Shown here: one piece after another, positions 1 to 12,373 of the stretch
How the letters are laid out: each line of letters begins with the position of its first letter
Numbering within the stretch: position 1 is the stretch's first letter
Notes under the pieces: model-generated
The model's input: the letters and a program-made list of their open reading frames with translations, nothing else
Databases searched by the model: none
What the model was told of the DNA's origin: nothing
Made by a program: the position numbers and the translations under genes
DNA from: Selaginella moellendorffii
Taxonomy: Eukaryota > Streptophyta > Lycopodiopsida > Selaginellales > Selaginellaceae
Direction: 5' to 3'
NCBI RefSeq assembly: GCF_000143415.4
Contig: NW_003314357.1
Location: 189,293-250,184, forward strand
Length of the DNA stretch: 60,892 bases

Positions 1-176
1 ACTTTGGCTTTTCACAGCAATGTCTTACTTACCCACCGCCTTCAAGGGATCAAAGGCATGGGACTAGCACCTTCAAGCACATGTTCACAGTCTCTACTTG
101 GCTTGGCTCAAGCAGGTAAGTGCATTCATTTTGTAGTGTAGTTTTAGAGTTAGGGACTAGATTAGATTTGAATCTC

Positions 177-638
177 CTAGGAAGATCTCGTGTGGACATT
201 TTCCTCCCAGTCCAGGTCTGATGCAGCATAGTCAACAATAGAGGTTACAATTCTTTCAAAAATTGTTCTAAGTTCAGGACCTTGATAACCAAATGGGCTT
301 GTTGGATCAGTTGTGCAAGTATGTGATACAAGACTCTCTGGACCAGTGTCTCCAGGAGCTAAAATATATAAATTTACAGTCATCCTAATCCTTGATCTAT
401 GAAAGATGATGATCAAAGTTCGTAATGATGGGGGATACGTTTGGCCATCTTGAAACCTTGAGTAAATATATAATAAAGTATGCCTTAAAGTGCGCCTGAA
501 TATATTTACATTAAGAACAAAAGGATTTCTAATATAAATCACACTAGGATTAGTAGCTGGAGTAGGAGGTGGTGACAATACAAATATTAATGAATTTAAA
601 ATGAAAAATAAATATATAAGAAATTTTTTCATTCTCAT
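177..638 (-). CDS. possible small secreted protein, unknown
   Basis: Open frame of 153 codons on the minus strand. The start is chosen because residues 3-5 are basic and are followed by about 18 hydrophobic residues (roughly 5-22) and then a Pro/Thr stretch, which looks like a signal peptide with a cleavage zone. The rest has two cysteine-poor halves and no family I recognise. It lies alone in AT-rich DNA with no supported neighbour and no visible introns. In such AT-rich DNA a hydrophobic open frame can arise by chance, so a real gene is only a possibility. Secretion is inferred from the N-terminus alone. Confidence 0.3.
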   Translation of the reverse strand: MRMKKFLIYLFFILNSLIFVLSPPPTPATNPSVIYIRNPFVLNVNIFRRTLRHTLLYIYSRFQDGQTYPPSLRTLIIIFHRSRIRMTVNLYILAPGDTGPESLVSHTCTTDPTSPFGYQGPELRTIFERIVTSIVDYAASDLDWEENVHTRSS

Positions 639-3600
639 GATAATTATAAAATTTTATAAACTATTTAATACTATTTTGTGTTACAATTAGGCCAATCTCA
701 TTGGTATAATATTGTGGGATATCCATCTAAATGCTTATTTGTATTTTTGGTAAATCCAAATAAGTGTATAAAACAGGTATTAGTTCAATATCTAAATTAT
801 TTTATCTGTTCATTCATCTTTAACAAATTAGTATATTATCCAAATTTTAGAGCTTGCAAAGTGGTAAAGATATATATAGTCCAATAAAACAGACAGTAAA
901 GATGGATATTCTCTAAAAATATAATAAGTACCTTAACAAATTAGACATATAAAACACTTTCGTTATTAAAGATGCAAGAGTTGTCTTTTGTCAGAAAAAT
1001 AAATGGAGCTTTAAGGATATTATTTTTATATTTTGAATTGATCAATTCAGAGTTTTTAATTTTTGATGGTTATGATTATTTCTTAACAAATATGGTCTAA
1101 AATTCTATACACTACTATCAATTTTATTCAATATAGCAATTTAGGTCATTATTAATGAGTATCCTTATGAACCACAACCATAACCTCCTCTTCCTCGTCC
1201 ATGACCTTATTTATAATTGTGTCCACCATCCCTACCATGACTAGCATTAGTCACAAACTAGGATCTCATGAAGAGAGTACCCATCAATTTCCCCTTATAT
1301 AATCTATTTAAAATTAATAAAGCTAGTTAAATTTCTCTCACCATGAAAGTAATCCATAAATATGAACTACAAAATGCTTTTGACATGGAAAAAAATATTG
1401 TATATCTTGTATTTGTATCTAAATTAGAATTTGTTTTTGAAGTCACTAAAGAAAAGCCAAAGTCCTTGTCACAGTAAAATGTAAAACTTAACTACCTTAC
1501 AACTTTAAGGCTTGCAAAGAGTCTGATGTAGTTATGCAAACTTTATCAATGGTAGCCATCTTTGGGTAACACACACTTTAGGAATGATTAAATCCAAAAC
1601 TTGTATTGAAGCAATCAATTGCCTAACCTGTCACAAGATTTATTGCATGAGTATGACTTCAATTTAGTTTATGGCAATGTTGAGCCTCCAAAGCTATTTC
1701 CAGCTTGCAGCAAAATGCTATGATTGAGATGAAACTCACAAATACTCACTCACTAACACAAGTGAAGCACCAATTATATTTTCTTGTTTCAATCAATGAC
1801 CAAACTTAGATCTTCTTGCTTGGGAAATATTTCATAACAATATATACAAAAACATATATTGATTGATTAAATGCAGTATAATATATGAAACTTTACTCAG
1901 CATAACACTTTTCTTAAACATATATATTTTGATTGAAATTACTTGATCTTAATAATTATTTTCTAAGAGTCTTTTTAACTATTTTTCTTGAAAGTGCATC
2001 AAACATTTAGTGTCCCTTAAGAACCAATAACATTATACCCACTAGAAACTAGGTGGGGGTATCTTTATGGTGCTCATGTCTTTTAGCATTTACCATAGAG
2101 AATGAAGATTAGCTCTACTACATGATGCAAATATAAAGTACTTAAACTTAAGATGAAGAAGTGGTTCATATTTAAATCTTGAATTTTTATCTTATTGAAG
2201 AATACTCATCTATCATAACCTAAACTTTTTATTTCCAAAAATTAAAGCATTTTTTATTTGGATAATTTCATCATCAAATGTCCATTATATAAAGAAAAGG
2301 ATTTCCACTTTGATTACTTTTAAAGAAATTAATACCTTTTATAGAAGCTATATTTAATCCAAAGTCATTAGGTAGTACTGAAAAAGTCATAGTCAATCCT
2401 TATATCTAAAAATACAACTCAAATCTCTGCACAAATGTACATCCAATTATGATCTAATACTGTAAATAAGAATAAATATTTCCAAACTTATTGGTAGAAT
2501 AATATCATAGGATATCCATTAAAATTCTTTAGCAAATCCAAATTCAAGCTTAAACTACCTAGTTTACATGCTTCTTAATACCATTATTTTTAAAGCACAT
2601 CTTTTAATAAAATCTTGTAGTAGTGAATGCAAGTTAGTGCTGGCACTATACAAGAGATAAATTGCCATGGACACATATCAAGATTAGAGTTTAGTTAAAT
2701 TTCATCCTAATCAGTACAATGGTTTTTATTCAAGTATTACTTTAGAGATAAGGAATTTGATACTTTTAAAATATGACAAAATGTTTATGATACTTTAAAT
2801 CACAAAAGGTTTTATTTTATTTTATATAGAGTTTTTATTCCTTTTCATGATATTAAACCTGCAGAAAGAGAGAAAGATTAGCTGCTAGAATCCTTCAGTT
2901 TGTGCTTATGTTTGATAACTGTAGATGGTTTTGGTGTTAGAAAAACGATATGCAATAGATATTAGTTTTAGGAGGGGATGTGTCAAAGAAGAGTTTGCTG
3001 ATAGCCAAGTTGTGAGAGCATTTAGTATATACTACTTGTGATGTAACAATTAACACAAGGTGTGAGCTTATTGTTATGGAAAAAAAATTACAATTTTCCT
3101 TTATTGTGCAAGATAAAAATTTAACTTATACTTCCTAATATATAGATATTATATATAAAAAATGCTTCTAATACAACTATTTCAATCACAAAAAATCCTT
3201 TTCTCTCTTTTTTTATGCCATTTGTCATTAACATGCCCCTAGTTAATCTTGTTGTAGTCATCATCACCATTTAAATTGAAGAACATAAAGTTATCTAAAT
3301 TTTTAATCTTTAGAGAGCATCTTGAAGTAGTTTTTGGTTGATTTTGACAAGAAAATCCATATTTAGCACAAAAAAGTGTTTAAAAATATCAATAAGATAA
3401 TTTTTCATAGTTCCATCAAATTATAATATATATCTATCATGGAAATATCATCTCTGAAAACCATTAACCCCCATCTATTGGTTTAATAAGATATTATTAA
3501 GATAATATGCTTTGATAGAGCTAAAATATTTTGAATTTGTCCTTCAAGTAGCATGGCAAATCAGAAACTAATCCTCAAATGCAAGGTAAACATGCCTTTG

Positions 3601-3953
3601 CAAGGCTTTTCAGGGTACAAATTTGAGGCCTGACTCTTTGTACAAACCTTTCAATTAGATCAACACCAGTTTTGAGCCAATCTCCTCACATTTGATCTAG
3701 CTTTCTCTTGTCTTATACTAGTCTTGACGTTCATCTTGCTTCAATAAAACTCTGACAACCTTAAGAGATTTCTGCTTAATTGTAATGTGGTGCCAAACTC
3801 TCCATCCATTGCAGCTTATTTGTCACATTTATGTAGCATGGCACAAGAAAAGCATTAGAATTGAATATGTAGTACTTCTCGTTCAGACTAAAGATTAAGC
3901 AATGATGGTCAAATCAAATTTGGCACTAGTCAATGATAGTCAACAGTTTTTAG
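639..3953. other. AT-rich spacer without recognised gene
   Basis: About 3.3 kb of AT-rich sequence with stops in all frames. I see no long open frame, tRNA, LTR or tandem repeat. On the minus strand near 1170-1260 a Gly/Arg-rich reading is possible, but it is broken by stops and was not called. Confidence 0.6.
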
Positions 3954-5332
3954 GTCACGGAGACGGAGGAGGCTAAAGGCAAGGCGGGCGATTTCGCCCA
4001 GGCTCTAGATCACTACAAGCAGGCGATCGGTGGCGGATCCAGCGAGAGCGGATGATCTGGCGGCCTTGCATAGCAACTGCTCGTTTGCACACCTCAAGCT
4101 GGGGCAACTGATCGAGGTATTGAAACGATCAATCATAACTTTAAATGCGATCATCTGCAATCCAACTAGCCCTTGGATGTGCATGCAAACAGCAAATGGA
4201 GCAAAGTAAGCGGCTTTTTGAATCCTTGGAGAAAATGTGATGAAAGTTTTTTTTTCTTTCCTCTTTACATGTAGGCTCACTTTCGATGCGGGGAAGTTTA
4301 CTTTGCGATGCGGGATTACGGTCGTGCGGAGAAAGCATATGCACAAGCAGCTCAACTGGTACGATCTCGCTCTCTTTTCCTTGTTGCTGTCGAGTTTTTC
4401 GTTTTATCTTTATCTGTGTAGCTTGCAGTCTCCAGCAGATGAAACCATCGGTAGAAACTCCGCCTCACGCGTGAAGCTGTAAATGGGAACTTCTACTTTC
4501 GACAGGTATGATTTTTCGTTGGAGTTTACTTCTTTTGACTGATGCAAGACCACTTTTTTTCTAGCTTCTAGCGGGAAGAGATTTCTGTCTAAACCCCGGG
4601 AATATAATAGAAACGCAGGTGAGTGAGGCTTATTTTTTGCTGCTCAAAGTATAGCTCGCCACAATGAGATGTTTACTTCAGATTTTCAACGCTGGAGCTC
4701 AGATGCAAAACTACGTCTATTTGGTTGGCGATGCGAAAACTCGCGAGGCTGTGGTGGTCGATCCGGCATGGGACGTCAAAGTAAGTCCTTACATGCGTGG
4801 AAAAAATATTTTTTTATTGGAGTTCCACTAGGGAATCAAAGCCTTCGCAGATGCGGAACACATAAAACTTGTAAGTGAATTTTATTTTGGGAGATTATTC
4901 TAAAAGAACTTCTTTCTCTCGCTAAAGGTCGGTGCTGTAGCTACTCATTATCACTTTGATCATACTGGAGGCCCCCCTCCGCCTCCTTTCGATCGACTTA
5001 TGATCAAGCTGCCGGGAGTGCGTCAACTGGCAGTCGAAGATAATCTGCCGGTACAGCCATTGTATTTCTTGTGTTGGTTCTAACTTTTCCTTTTCCATTT
5101 TCTTGTGTCTTATAGATTTATGTCAACAAGCATGACGCTGGAACAATCAAGACCAAGAACGAGGTGCCCGGGCAGTCTATAGTCGAGTTGGATGTAAGTG
5201 GTGATCGTCGTGCTTTGAGTGTCTATTTCCAATTCTTTTCAGGATTTGAGCACTGTGGTGGGAAGCTTGAAACTGGAGTTCACACAACACACCGGGTCGC
5301 ACTCCGAGAAGCCAGTGCATTCGTATCAACCG
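3954..5332 (+). pseudogene. TPR plus metallo-beta-lactamase gene, decayed
   Basis: Exon-like blocks join across GT-AG introns. 3954-4116 and about 4165-4205 encode TPR-type helices, 4275-4359 continues the TPR (AHFRCGEVYFAMRDYGRA), then come 4565-4618, 4682-4780, 4832-4870, 4928-5050, 5116-5193 and 5243-5332. The later exons match a metallo-beta-lactamase fold hydrolase: MQNYVYLVGD, VVVDPAWD, then the metal site HYHFDHTGG. Two lesions are visible. The TPR frame shifts by one base near 4050. In the last exon the region that normally carries the second metal-binding histidine (GHTPGS-type loop) is both out of frame by one base and altered at the histidine position. No start codon is found upstream and the C-terminal part is not resolvable. 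It probably derives from a hydroxyacylglutathione-hydrolase-like family. The TPR fusion is seen only as adjacency with consistent exon phase. Confidence 0.7.
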
Positions 5333-5498
5333 GTGCGTGTCACTCACCTCTTCCTTCTCCGGTTTTGATAAAACAATGCTGTCCAGAGCTCCGGCTGAGG
5401 ACGTTCTTCTTTCCCTTCCATCACCACGCTCGTCTCTCCATTGCCAGACAACAAAGATAACACTTTTAGCCATCCAAGTAGTAGAAAGGAAAAAAAAC

Positions 5499-5500
<2 letters not shown>

Positions 5501-5539
<39 letters not shown>
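5501..5539. repeat. (GA)n microsatellite
   Basis: Uninterrupted GA dinucleotide run of about 39 bp seen directly. Confidence 0.95.
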
Positions 5540-5540
<1 letters not shown>

Positions 5541-5865
5541 CAGCTGCAGCGCTTCCACGGCCCTGCTACACGCAGTCACTGGCAGACAAAGGATATCAAT
5601 TCTCCAGTTCTCGCCCAAAACATTGCCGTGACATTTACACTGTAGGAGCATCTTCTTGAGGAGGAGCAAGCACAATGGATCATCAACCACAACCAGCACG
5701 CGAATTCCTATAGTAACGTTGTAGAGTCACACGTAGTGAATATTCTGGGGATATCCTTGTCCGGGGTATATTCTGCTTGACAAACGCCCGAGGTGACAAT
5801 TTGTCAACGGTGTTCTTACGGCAAGTTGACGATGCATGGGATTCCAGTGAAAGAGTGGGAGTTTA

Positions 5866-5890
5866 AACACACACACACACACACACACAC
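5866..5890. repeat. (AC)n microsatellite
   Basis: Uninterrupted AC dinucleotide run of about 25 bp seen directly. Confidence 0.95.
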
Positions 5891-6412
5891 GAAGAGAAGT
5901 TTCTTTCTCTTCTTTAATAGGTGAAGATCTACTCCCACTCTCAGCCATCTTCCATTCTCATCCTGTACGGAAGACATGCACAAGTTATATAGAACTTGTT
6001 CTTCCAAGTACAAGAACAAGAATGTTCTCTCTGTCTTGTACGGAAGACACTGTGACAATAAGATTGTGTGGCCCATTCATTGTCTTGTTGTACATAGTTC
6101 TTTACTTTATCTTTAGAACTTCTCTCGCGATCAATCACCAAAACTTTAGGAAACTTTAGATCTTGAGGTTCTGCTCTCGTCCATAGATGGTAGCCATGAG
6201 GACGTACAGCAAAGTGCTCTTGCTGTCCACCTCCATGATCTTCCCAAATGTGAGTTTCACTATTAGGCACCAGCTTTGACCACGTGGTCAACGTCGGTCA
6301 AAAGGAGACTTAAGGGTATATAAAGCATGTTAGGGAGGTGTAATATAGTTTAGAAAGACTAAATTTTTGTCTTTTTGGTGAACATTAGTATCAGAAAAGT
6401 TGGTTCCAATGG

Positions 6413-6919
6413 TTGACCAAGTTGAACACTCGAATTTTATTGTCAATGGTAGTGTTAATGATGGTGCCAATGAAGCAATGGAGGTTTAAGTGGCAAGCCC
6501 TTAATAAAAATCAACAAAAGATGCAAGACAAGATGCATAGCATGATAGATATTATGCATAAGTATGTTGAGGCACTTGAAGCTGGATGTGATAGCACTCA
6601 AAATAACCTTTTTTTAGTAAATCAACTCAAGATTTCAACTTTTTTTTATAATGGTGGTATGGATGAGTGTCTAGTTTGGCTAGCCAATGTGAATAAGTTC
6701 TTGGCTACTAAAGGAACTCTAGATGTAGAGGCTTTAATGGCTATTTCAATGGCTTTGTGTGATATGGGTTTTCAATGGTGGAATTGGTTTGAGGAGTTTC
6801 ATATTATGGATAAGAAACCATCAATATCTACCATGGATGAGTTTGAGGTTACTTTTTATTTAGGTTTTTCTCCTCACTATAACGTGGAGAATGCTTATAT
6901 AAAATTTCAACATTTCTAG
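6413..6919 (+). pseudogene. gypsy-type Gag fragment
   Basis: A 168-codon open frame. Residues from about 75 match the retrotransposon Gag fold: a YNGGMDECLVWLANV block, then an aromatic QWWNWFEEF block, then a DEFEVTFYLGFSP block near the end, the order seen in Ty3/gypsy Gag. The N-terminal part is coiled-coil-like and Gln/Lys/Met rich. The frame stops just before the expected continuation. A broken downstream stretch at 7130-7260 is rich in His, Cys and Lys. Structural role only: Gag would form the particle. Confidence 0.6.
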
Positions 6920-7392
6920 CAAAGGAAAATGATGTTTAGGGACTATATTGAGAAGCTTACTGGTTTGATTAGTTATGTTCCCATGAAAGATCCAAATCAA
7001 AACAATCCTACTTTATTGATGGCCTTCATAGTGAGAGCATACAACAACACTTGCATCATTATCAGCTTACAAAGAGTTTGAAAGAGCTCTTTGATATGGC
7101 TCGTTAACTTGACAATAACAAATACAAGTCTCATAAGTGTTTGAGGAGTCCTTTTATCGAGAATCGTTACGATGATTGCCATAAATACAAGGATGGGAAC
7201 AAACATCACAAGCTGAAGTCTATGGTGGCTACTTTGGATGCAAAGGGGTCAAAGAAGCAAAAGTTCTTTGTATCTTCTACTGACAGTAAGTTAAATACTA
7301 AAAAATTGCAAACTTTGTAATATAAGGATGATGGGGATGACCATTTTGGTTGGAGAAAGAGGCTTTAGATCATTGCTCATCAACTTAACTGT

Positions 7393-7533
7393 GTGTGGAA
7401 TAAGAAGGAGCTCGAAGACACTCATACATTAGCTTTAATGCTGGAGGGCATGTTTTGTGGCAATCCAATGTGGATTTTATTAGATAGTGGAAACAATGGC
7501 AACTTTGTTATGGCAAAGTTTGTTGAGAAGAAT
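7393..7533 (+). pseudogene. gypsy-type protease fragment
   Basis: Short open frame with the block ILLDSGNNGNFV, which aligns with the retropepsin active-site region (D-S/T-G followed by N-F-V). The usual Ala after Gly is replaced. The reading frame then runs by chance into the LARD sequence at about 7534, which marks the break. Confidence 0.5.
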
Positions 7534-8846
7534 GTGTCCAATCCCAAGACCGACACCCCAAGGTACCATCGACATACCAGCCCGTTACACTAAGGTCATG
7601 CCCATTCACCTTGGTACCACCAGTGGTCCAACACCACTTGCATCGCAATCCCGTCTCTCCACGACTGGGCCATCCGTCTAAGAGTGACTATCCAAGATCC
7701 ACTCCTTAGCATCCTTAAGATGCCTGCAGACAAGAGGAACCACCTTCCCCAATATCCCTTTTACAGTCCCCACCAAGTCCCTTTTCTGCCCATGGCCGAG
7801 TTTGCCTACTCTGCCACTGGGACAAGGCTTGCAAGCCCGACCACTAAGTCCTACTGTCCTCTAGGACTTTCTCACCACATGACCGTATCCTTGGTCACCA
7901 TACTAGAGGATTGCTCCGCTTCCATTCTACAATCTAGGACTTTGGGACAACATTTCGGAACACCGTCGCCTTATGCGAGCCTCGTGGGTACTCTCTCCAC
8001 TTTCCGCCTTTGGGTGCACCCACACTTGGACTGGGAGCATCGACCATTCGATCTCCCAGGGGAACCACTTCACCAAGCTACCCTGCTTGATAGTTTGTAT
8101 TCACTCTAGCCTTAGACCTCCCAGTGGTTATCCCATCACCTAACACTTGGGTATAACTTTCCTGCGCCAAATTGGCCTTTCCTAGCCAAACTGGCTCCAC
8201 TGGAGTCCTCCCCCTTACTATACTTTTGGAGCTCACCAAACCCCCTAGGGTCTGGGAGACAAACGCTTTGGGCTTTCACCCTCTTAGACTCGAACTCAGA
8301 CTTGAACTTGGACTCAAACTCAGATTTGGACTCAGACTCAGGCTCGGTCTTGGCCTCGGCCTCGGTCTTGGTCCCGGTCTCGGTCCCGGTCTCGGTCTTG
8401 ATCTTGGTCCCGGTCTCAGTCTCAGTCTCGGTCCTGGTCTCGGTCTCGGTCTTGACTTCGAACTCCATCTGGGGTCCTTCTCGGACTCCATCTCAAACTC
8501 CATCTCGGGTCCATCTCGGACTCCATCTCAGACTCCATCTCAGGTCCATCTCGGTCCATCTCGGACTCCATCTCGGGTACATCTCAGACTCCATCTCGGA
8601 CTCCATCTCGGGTCCATCTCAGACTCCATTTCGAAGTCCATCTCGTGTCCTTTTTCTAGAGACTCTCTTATGGCTCGCTTCATGCTTGTATCTTAAGCAC
8701 TCCATTGGGAGTTTCACTCCCGCTCTCAACCTTTCAAGTTGAAGCTTTTAGTCAAAATGTGTTACGCTCGTTTGGCTTTCGCTTCGCCCACTACCACATA
8801 GCACCCTTTCGGCTCCACTTTGGGGCTTAGGGATTTGTGTCTCACA
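7534..8846 (-). repeat. LARD copy 1 LTR, truncated
   Basis: Homologous in inverted orientation to 12374-14088. Contains the hexamer/dodecamer satellite at about 8280-8650. The last ~170 bp of the LTR (the PBS side) is missing. Confidence 0.7.
8280..8650. repeat. GGTCTC/GACTCC hexamer-dodecamer satellite in LTR
   Basis: Dense short tandem repeat built of 6-nt units (GGTCTC, GGTCCC, GACTCA and variants) grading into 12-nt units. It keeps several frames free of stops on both strands, giving artefactual LGLGPG-like and SISDS-like open frames. Confidence 0.85.
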
Positions 8847-9906
8847 ACTCCACCACCCATAGATGAAGTTTGATGTCCTCATCAAACAATAAACTATTTT
8901 ATCAAGTAATATTGGCATGTATTACTTTTTCCATCCTTAGCACCTAGCCCATATTTGTCAATGGTTTGACACCGAAGGCTCACCATGCCTTATTCAACCT
9001 TTAAGGAGCATAGTATCTCTAACATAGAGACTCATTTGATCACCTTAGGTGGTTCTCTCCCTTTTATTGGTTTAGCTCTTGCTAAACCCATTAGAGACAC
9101 CTTCTTTAGCTCAATTTGCACTACTCATTCTCAAGTAGTCTCAACTTCTATTGATATAACCGGTTTATTTTGGAACTTTTAATTTTGACTTCTTGAAGTC
9201 AATTTCCTTGGTGTCTCTGATAGCTTTCATTGCACATATTGTGCAACTTCACTTCCCCATCTTAGGAAGTTCTCCACTTAAGGGCACCATCATCCTCCTT
9301 TTTATTTTGTGCTACCTTTGGCACTAAGTTTCAGTTATCGTAAGTTGTGCTAGAGCTGTCTATAGCCCTATAATTTGGCTACTTTGCCACTCCCTCCTTT
9401 GGAGCTTTCACCTTTGCCAACTTGGAGCATTCGGGAATCCATCCTTGGAAGCACACTTCCTTTTTCACAATCTGTTAGCATCTAATATCTTAGTGTTCCA
9501 TGTCTAACTTTGCCATTTGGATTCCTTCTAATGAACTCTATGGCCCACACTTGGCCAATAGTCTTTTGCTTTTATCTGTTGATTGTTGCATTGAGTAATA
9601 TAGAATCACTAATTCCATTCTCGAGGTATCCTTTTGGTTTTATGGCAAAGGCTCTACTTTGCTAAGTCCAGAGGGTGCTCACCCCTAGTAGATCTTTTTA
9701 ACATTTTCTGCTATGAGCTTCGTCCACGGCCCAACTTTGCGACCCTCCCATGGGTCCTTCGTAGAGACTATTTTGTTGGACTTATTATACCATCGTATCG
9801 GCACGACTAATTTCCCTTTAGGTGTCCTTCCCACTTGGTCATCTTGACCAAGCCACACCATTATCAATAGTTCAAATCATCATCTTGAACTAAGAATTAT
9901 ATTCCC

Positions 9907-9953
9907 AAGATCACTTAGTGATCTTGTATATTGCCAAGATCACTTAGTGATCT
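9907..9953. repeat. twin palindromes in LARD copy 1
   Basis: AGATCAC and GTGATCT flank TTA, and this hairpin occurs twice about 30 nt apart. Copy 2 has a single diverged version near 16410. Confidence 0.7.
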
Positions 9954-10345
9954 CATCTTGACCCCTTAACAAGTCTACCAATAGGAACTAAGTCTTCCAG
10001 ACCCTTTTAAATTGTTGACTATGACCCCAGGGGCATCTCCCACACTTGGCAGTGCACCCAAGCCAGCCCTTCTGGCTAAGGATCTATAGCAATTGAGACT
10101 GGGTGTCCCCATCTCATTCACCACATCCTTGGTGCCCTTTGCACCAAGGTGTTTAAGTTAGATATGCCAAACTTTCACTCTAAACAATCTAACCATGCAT
10201 CATGACTCTGGAGCATCCCCCGCTTGGCGGTGTGCCCAATCCAATCTCCTCACTGAGAGTCCATAACCACTGAAATATGAGTGTCTTCATATTCCAAACC
10301 ATCACCATGCCCTAGTGATTTGGGACTCGAACCCAAGCACTAGAG

Positions 10346-10366
10346 GGTTGGGACTCGAACCCAACC
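10346..10366 (-). repeat. T-arm-like hairpin (LARD copy 1)
   Basis: On the minus strand a 7-bp stem GGTTGGG / CCCAACC closes the 7-nt loop TTCGAGT, matching the tRNA T-arm and the pol III B-box core GTTCGANTC. Same element as 16006-16026. Confidence 0.7.
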
Positions 10367-12373
10367 TCTGTATATGCATCTACGGATAGTATCACCCTAG
10401 ATGTTTTTCGTGACTCCCCACACCGGTGCACTAATTTATATCCAAAGTGTGTTACGGATCATAGCTTAGGAACCTAGTCCCTCCAAATTGCCAAGTCCTC
10501 TCACTTGATAAGTCTATAATCATACATGGACTCCTTCATGCTTAGCCCTGGGCCACCTGTTTTGAAGTTAGCACCTTCAACTAGGGGATTCGTTCCCTTG
10601 ACTTGCCACTCTTGCTTAGCAAGTCATCCGACCAATGTAACATGGTTTCATGCATAAGTATGAAAGTCCTTGACCATCGACTTTCGTTCAAAGTCATCCC
10701 TTTGAACACTTGAGAATTACTTTTCCAACCTTGATAGCATTGCCTTATGGAAAGCTTCAAGACCACGTTTTTGTTGCGCCATTCTGATTTCACACGTTTT
10801 ATGAACCATTTACACTTGGCTTTTTAGGTACTACGCTACTTAGAATTGTTTTTGGGAACCTTGAAGGAACTCTATCCTTTAGTTTGCTAGGGCCTCCCCT
10901 TTCGCAAGCTTTCCAATTGCCATATGGTCTAATATGGACAATTCCATACTTTAGACTCTCCATGGCATCATGGTTGCTAGCAGCAACACACTCGAGCACC
11001 CATTTGATTTTCCACTCTCACCTTACTTAACCACCCTAGGTTATGCCCTTCGCTTCCTATGGTTTAGTTCTATCCCTTTATTACTTGCCTTTTGCCCTCA
11101 TACGTTTCTTTTGGTTATTCTCCCCTAGACTAGGAGGATAACTTTGCACTTTCTACCCTACCTTAGCAAGTATTCTTGGGGATGAACCTACTCGATAGCC
11201 TGGGGAGTGGTTCCTTAATCCGGATATCCTCACCTTATAATCCCACACACTAGGATTAACGTTGCTACATATGGGCCTTTATATGCCCATCACTAGCCTT
11301 GCCAAAATTCCATTTTTGGATTTGTCCAATTCGGGTAGACAGACTTCTCCCGTCTTTGCAACCTTGGACATTTGGATAGCACTTTCTATCCATCATTTGC
11401 TAGAGATTTAGTCCCTTGGGCCTTATCTATTGCCCTCGCGACATCAAACACCACCTCCTGGTATTCTAGAGTGTTTGGGTGTCCCAATGATGGCCTCTTT
11501 GACAATGAGCATTCCCTTTTACGACATTGATTTATTATATCGGCACATAAGCAATTTATCCCCCCCCCTAAGGGTATATCTAACTTCCTTATACCATTAA
11601 AAAGTCTTGGGTAACTACCTGCTATCAGTTTAACCGATTATTTGCACCTTTTGCTTAGTTGCTTTATAATTGTCAAGTCCTACAACTCATTGGTAGTGCC
11701 TCCACACCTCCATCATTATCTGGGTCACCACACTCCAACTACATGCTTTCCAGCTTAGGCTATGCCATTCCCATTTTTATTATGATTCCTTTGGGAAGGG
11801 GTTCTCGTGAACCCGCCAACTCACCTTAAGGCATCATGCCTTGGCACATTCGGTATCTCCACACCATCAGCTCCACGAGCCTACCTTTATGACACTTCTT
11901 ACTTGTGTTTAGGTCCTTGCCAAGACCAATATAGTTCTTTCTCATGCCAACTATCTGTTAGCACTGCACTATAGAGTTTACTCACAACTTTGTGTGAAAG
12001 TTATTTTCTTCTGGGGACACTTTCCCCACAACTTTAGTATAGCCCATTCTGCCATCAATGAGATACTCATTGTTCTCATACTTGGATCCTATGATCTTCC
12101 CCAACCTTTGTGGGGCACCATGCACCTCAGTCCAAATGCTTTTAGCAATTTTTTAAGACCATTCCTTGACTCTATTTGAGTCATCTAGCATTTTTGAACT
12201 TTAAAATCTAATGACCCATAAGGTCCTATTTGAGGTGCTAGCTCACTGAAATACAATTTCCTGTATTCATGTCCTACTCACAAGGATCATCTTTGCAAGT
12301 GTCACTCAAACACTTGATGTTGTTCCCTGGGGCAACCTTTGCCCCTTTGGACTACTTGTCCATGTGAGAATAC

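Larger units (their letters stand above)
5333..6289. other. spacer with microsatellites
   Basis: Follows the last recognisable MBL exon. It may hold the lost 3' end of that gene (an open Glu-rich stretch lies at about 5647-5712) but no exon can be defended. It contains a (GA)n run and an (AC)n run. Confidence 0.5.
6290..7533 (+). mobile_element. truncated gypsy-type retrotransposon remnant
   Basis: A TATA-like TATATAAAG at 6317-6325 and a primer-binding-site-like stretch at 6385-6398 (similar to the initiator-Met type TGGTATCAGAGC) precede a gag-like frame and a protease-like frame. It ends where LARD copy 1 homology begins, near 7534. No matching 3' LTR is present, so it is a 5' fragment cut by the neighbouring element. 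Frames are broken between gag and protease. Confidence 0.6.
7534..12373 (-). mobile_element. LARD copy 1, non-coding LTR element (minus)
   Basis: Reverse-complement copy of the element at 12374-17902. Its 3' LTR begins (minus strand) at 8846 with TGTGAGACAC after a polypurine tract GGGTGGTGGAGT (8847-8858) and runs down to 7534, where the LTR end is missing. Internal DNA 8859-12373 contains no gag or pol. The internal end at 12373 abuts the 5' LTR of copy 2, so copy 2 appears to have inserted into it, or the two were joined by rearrangement. 'LARD' (large retrotransposon derivative) is my structural label: long LTRs, PBS and PPT present, no coding capacity. Confidence 0.7.

Noticed and set aside
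1170-1260. Gly/Arg-rich minus-strand reading resembling a copia Gag tail
   Set aside because: Interrupted by stops, and no protease, integrase or RT motifs nearby.
5337-5699. Open frames across the GA microsatellite
   Set aside because: Glu-Arg or Leu-Ser runs are simply the translated repeat.
8172-8742. Long open frames with LGLGPG / SISDS / RTPSR repeats in the LTR satellite (also 12525-13311, 21385-21848, 27807-28134)
   Set aside because: They arise on both strands and in several frames because the 6- and 12-nt repeat unit contains no stop. No start context, domain or conserved frame.
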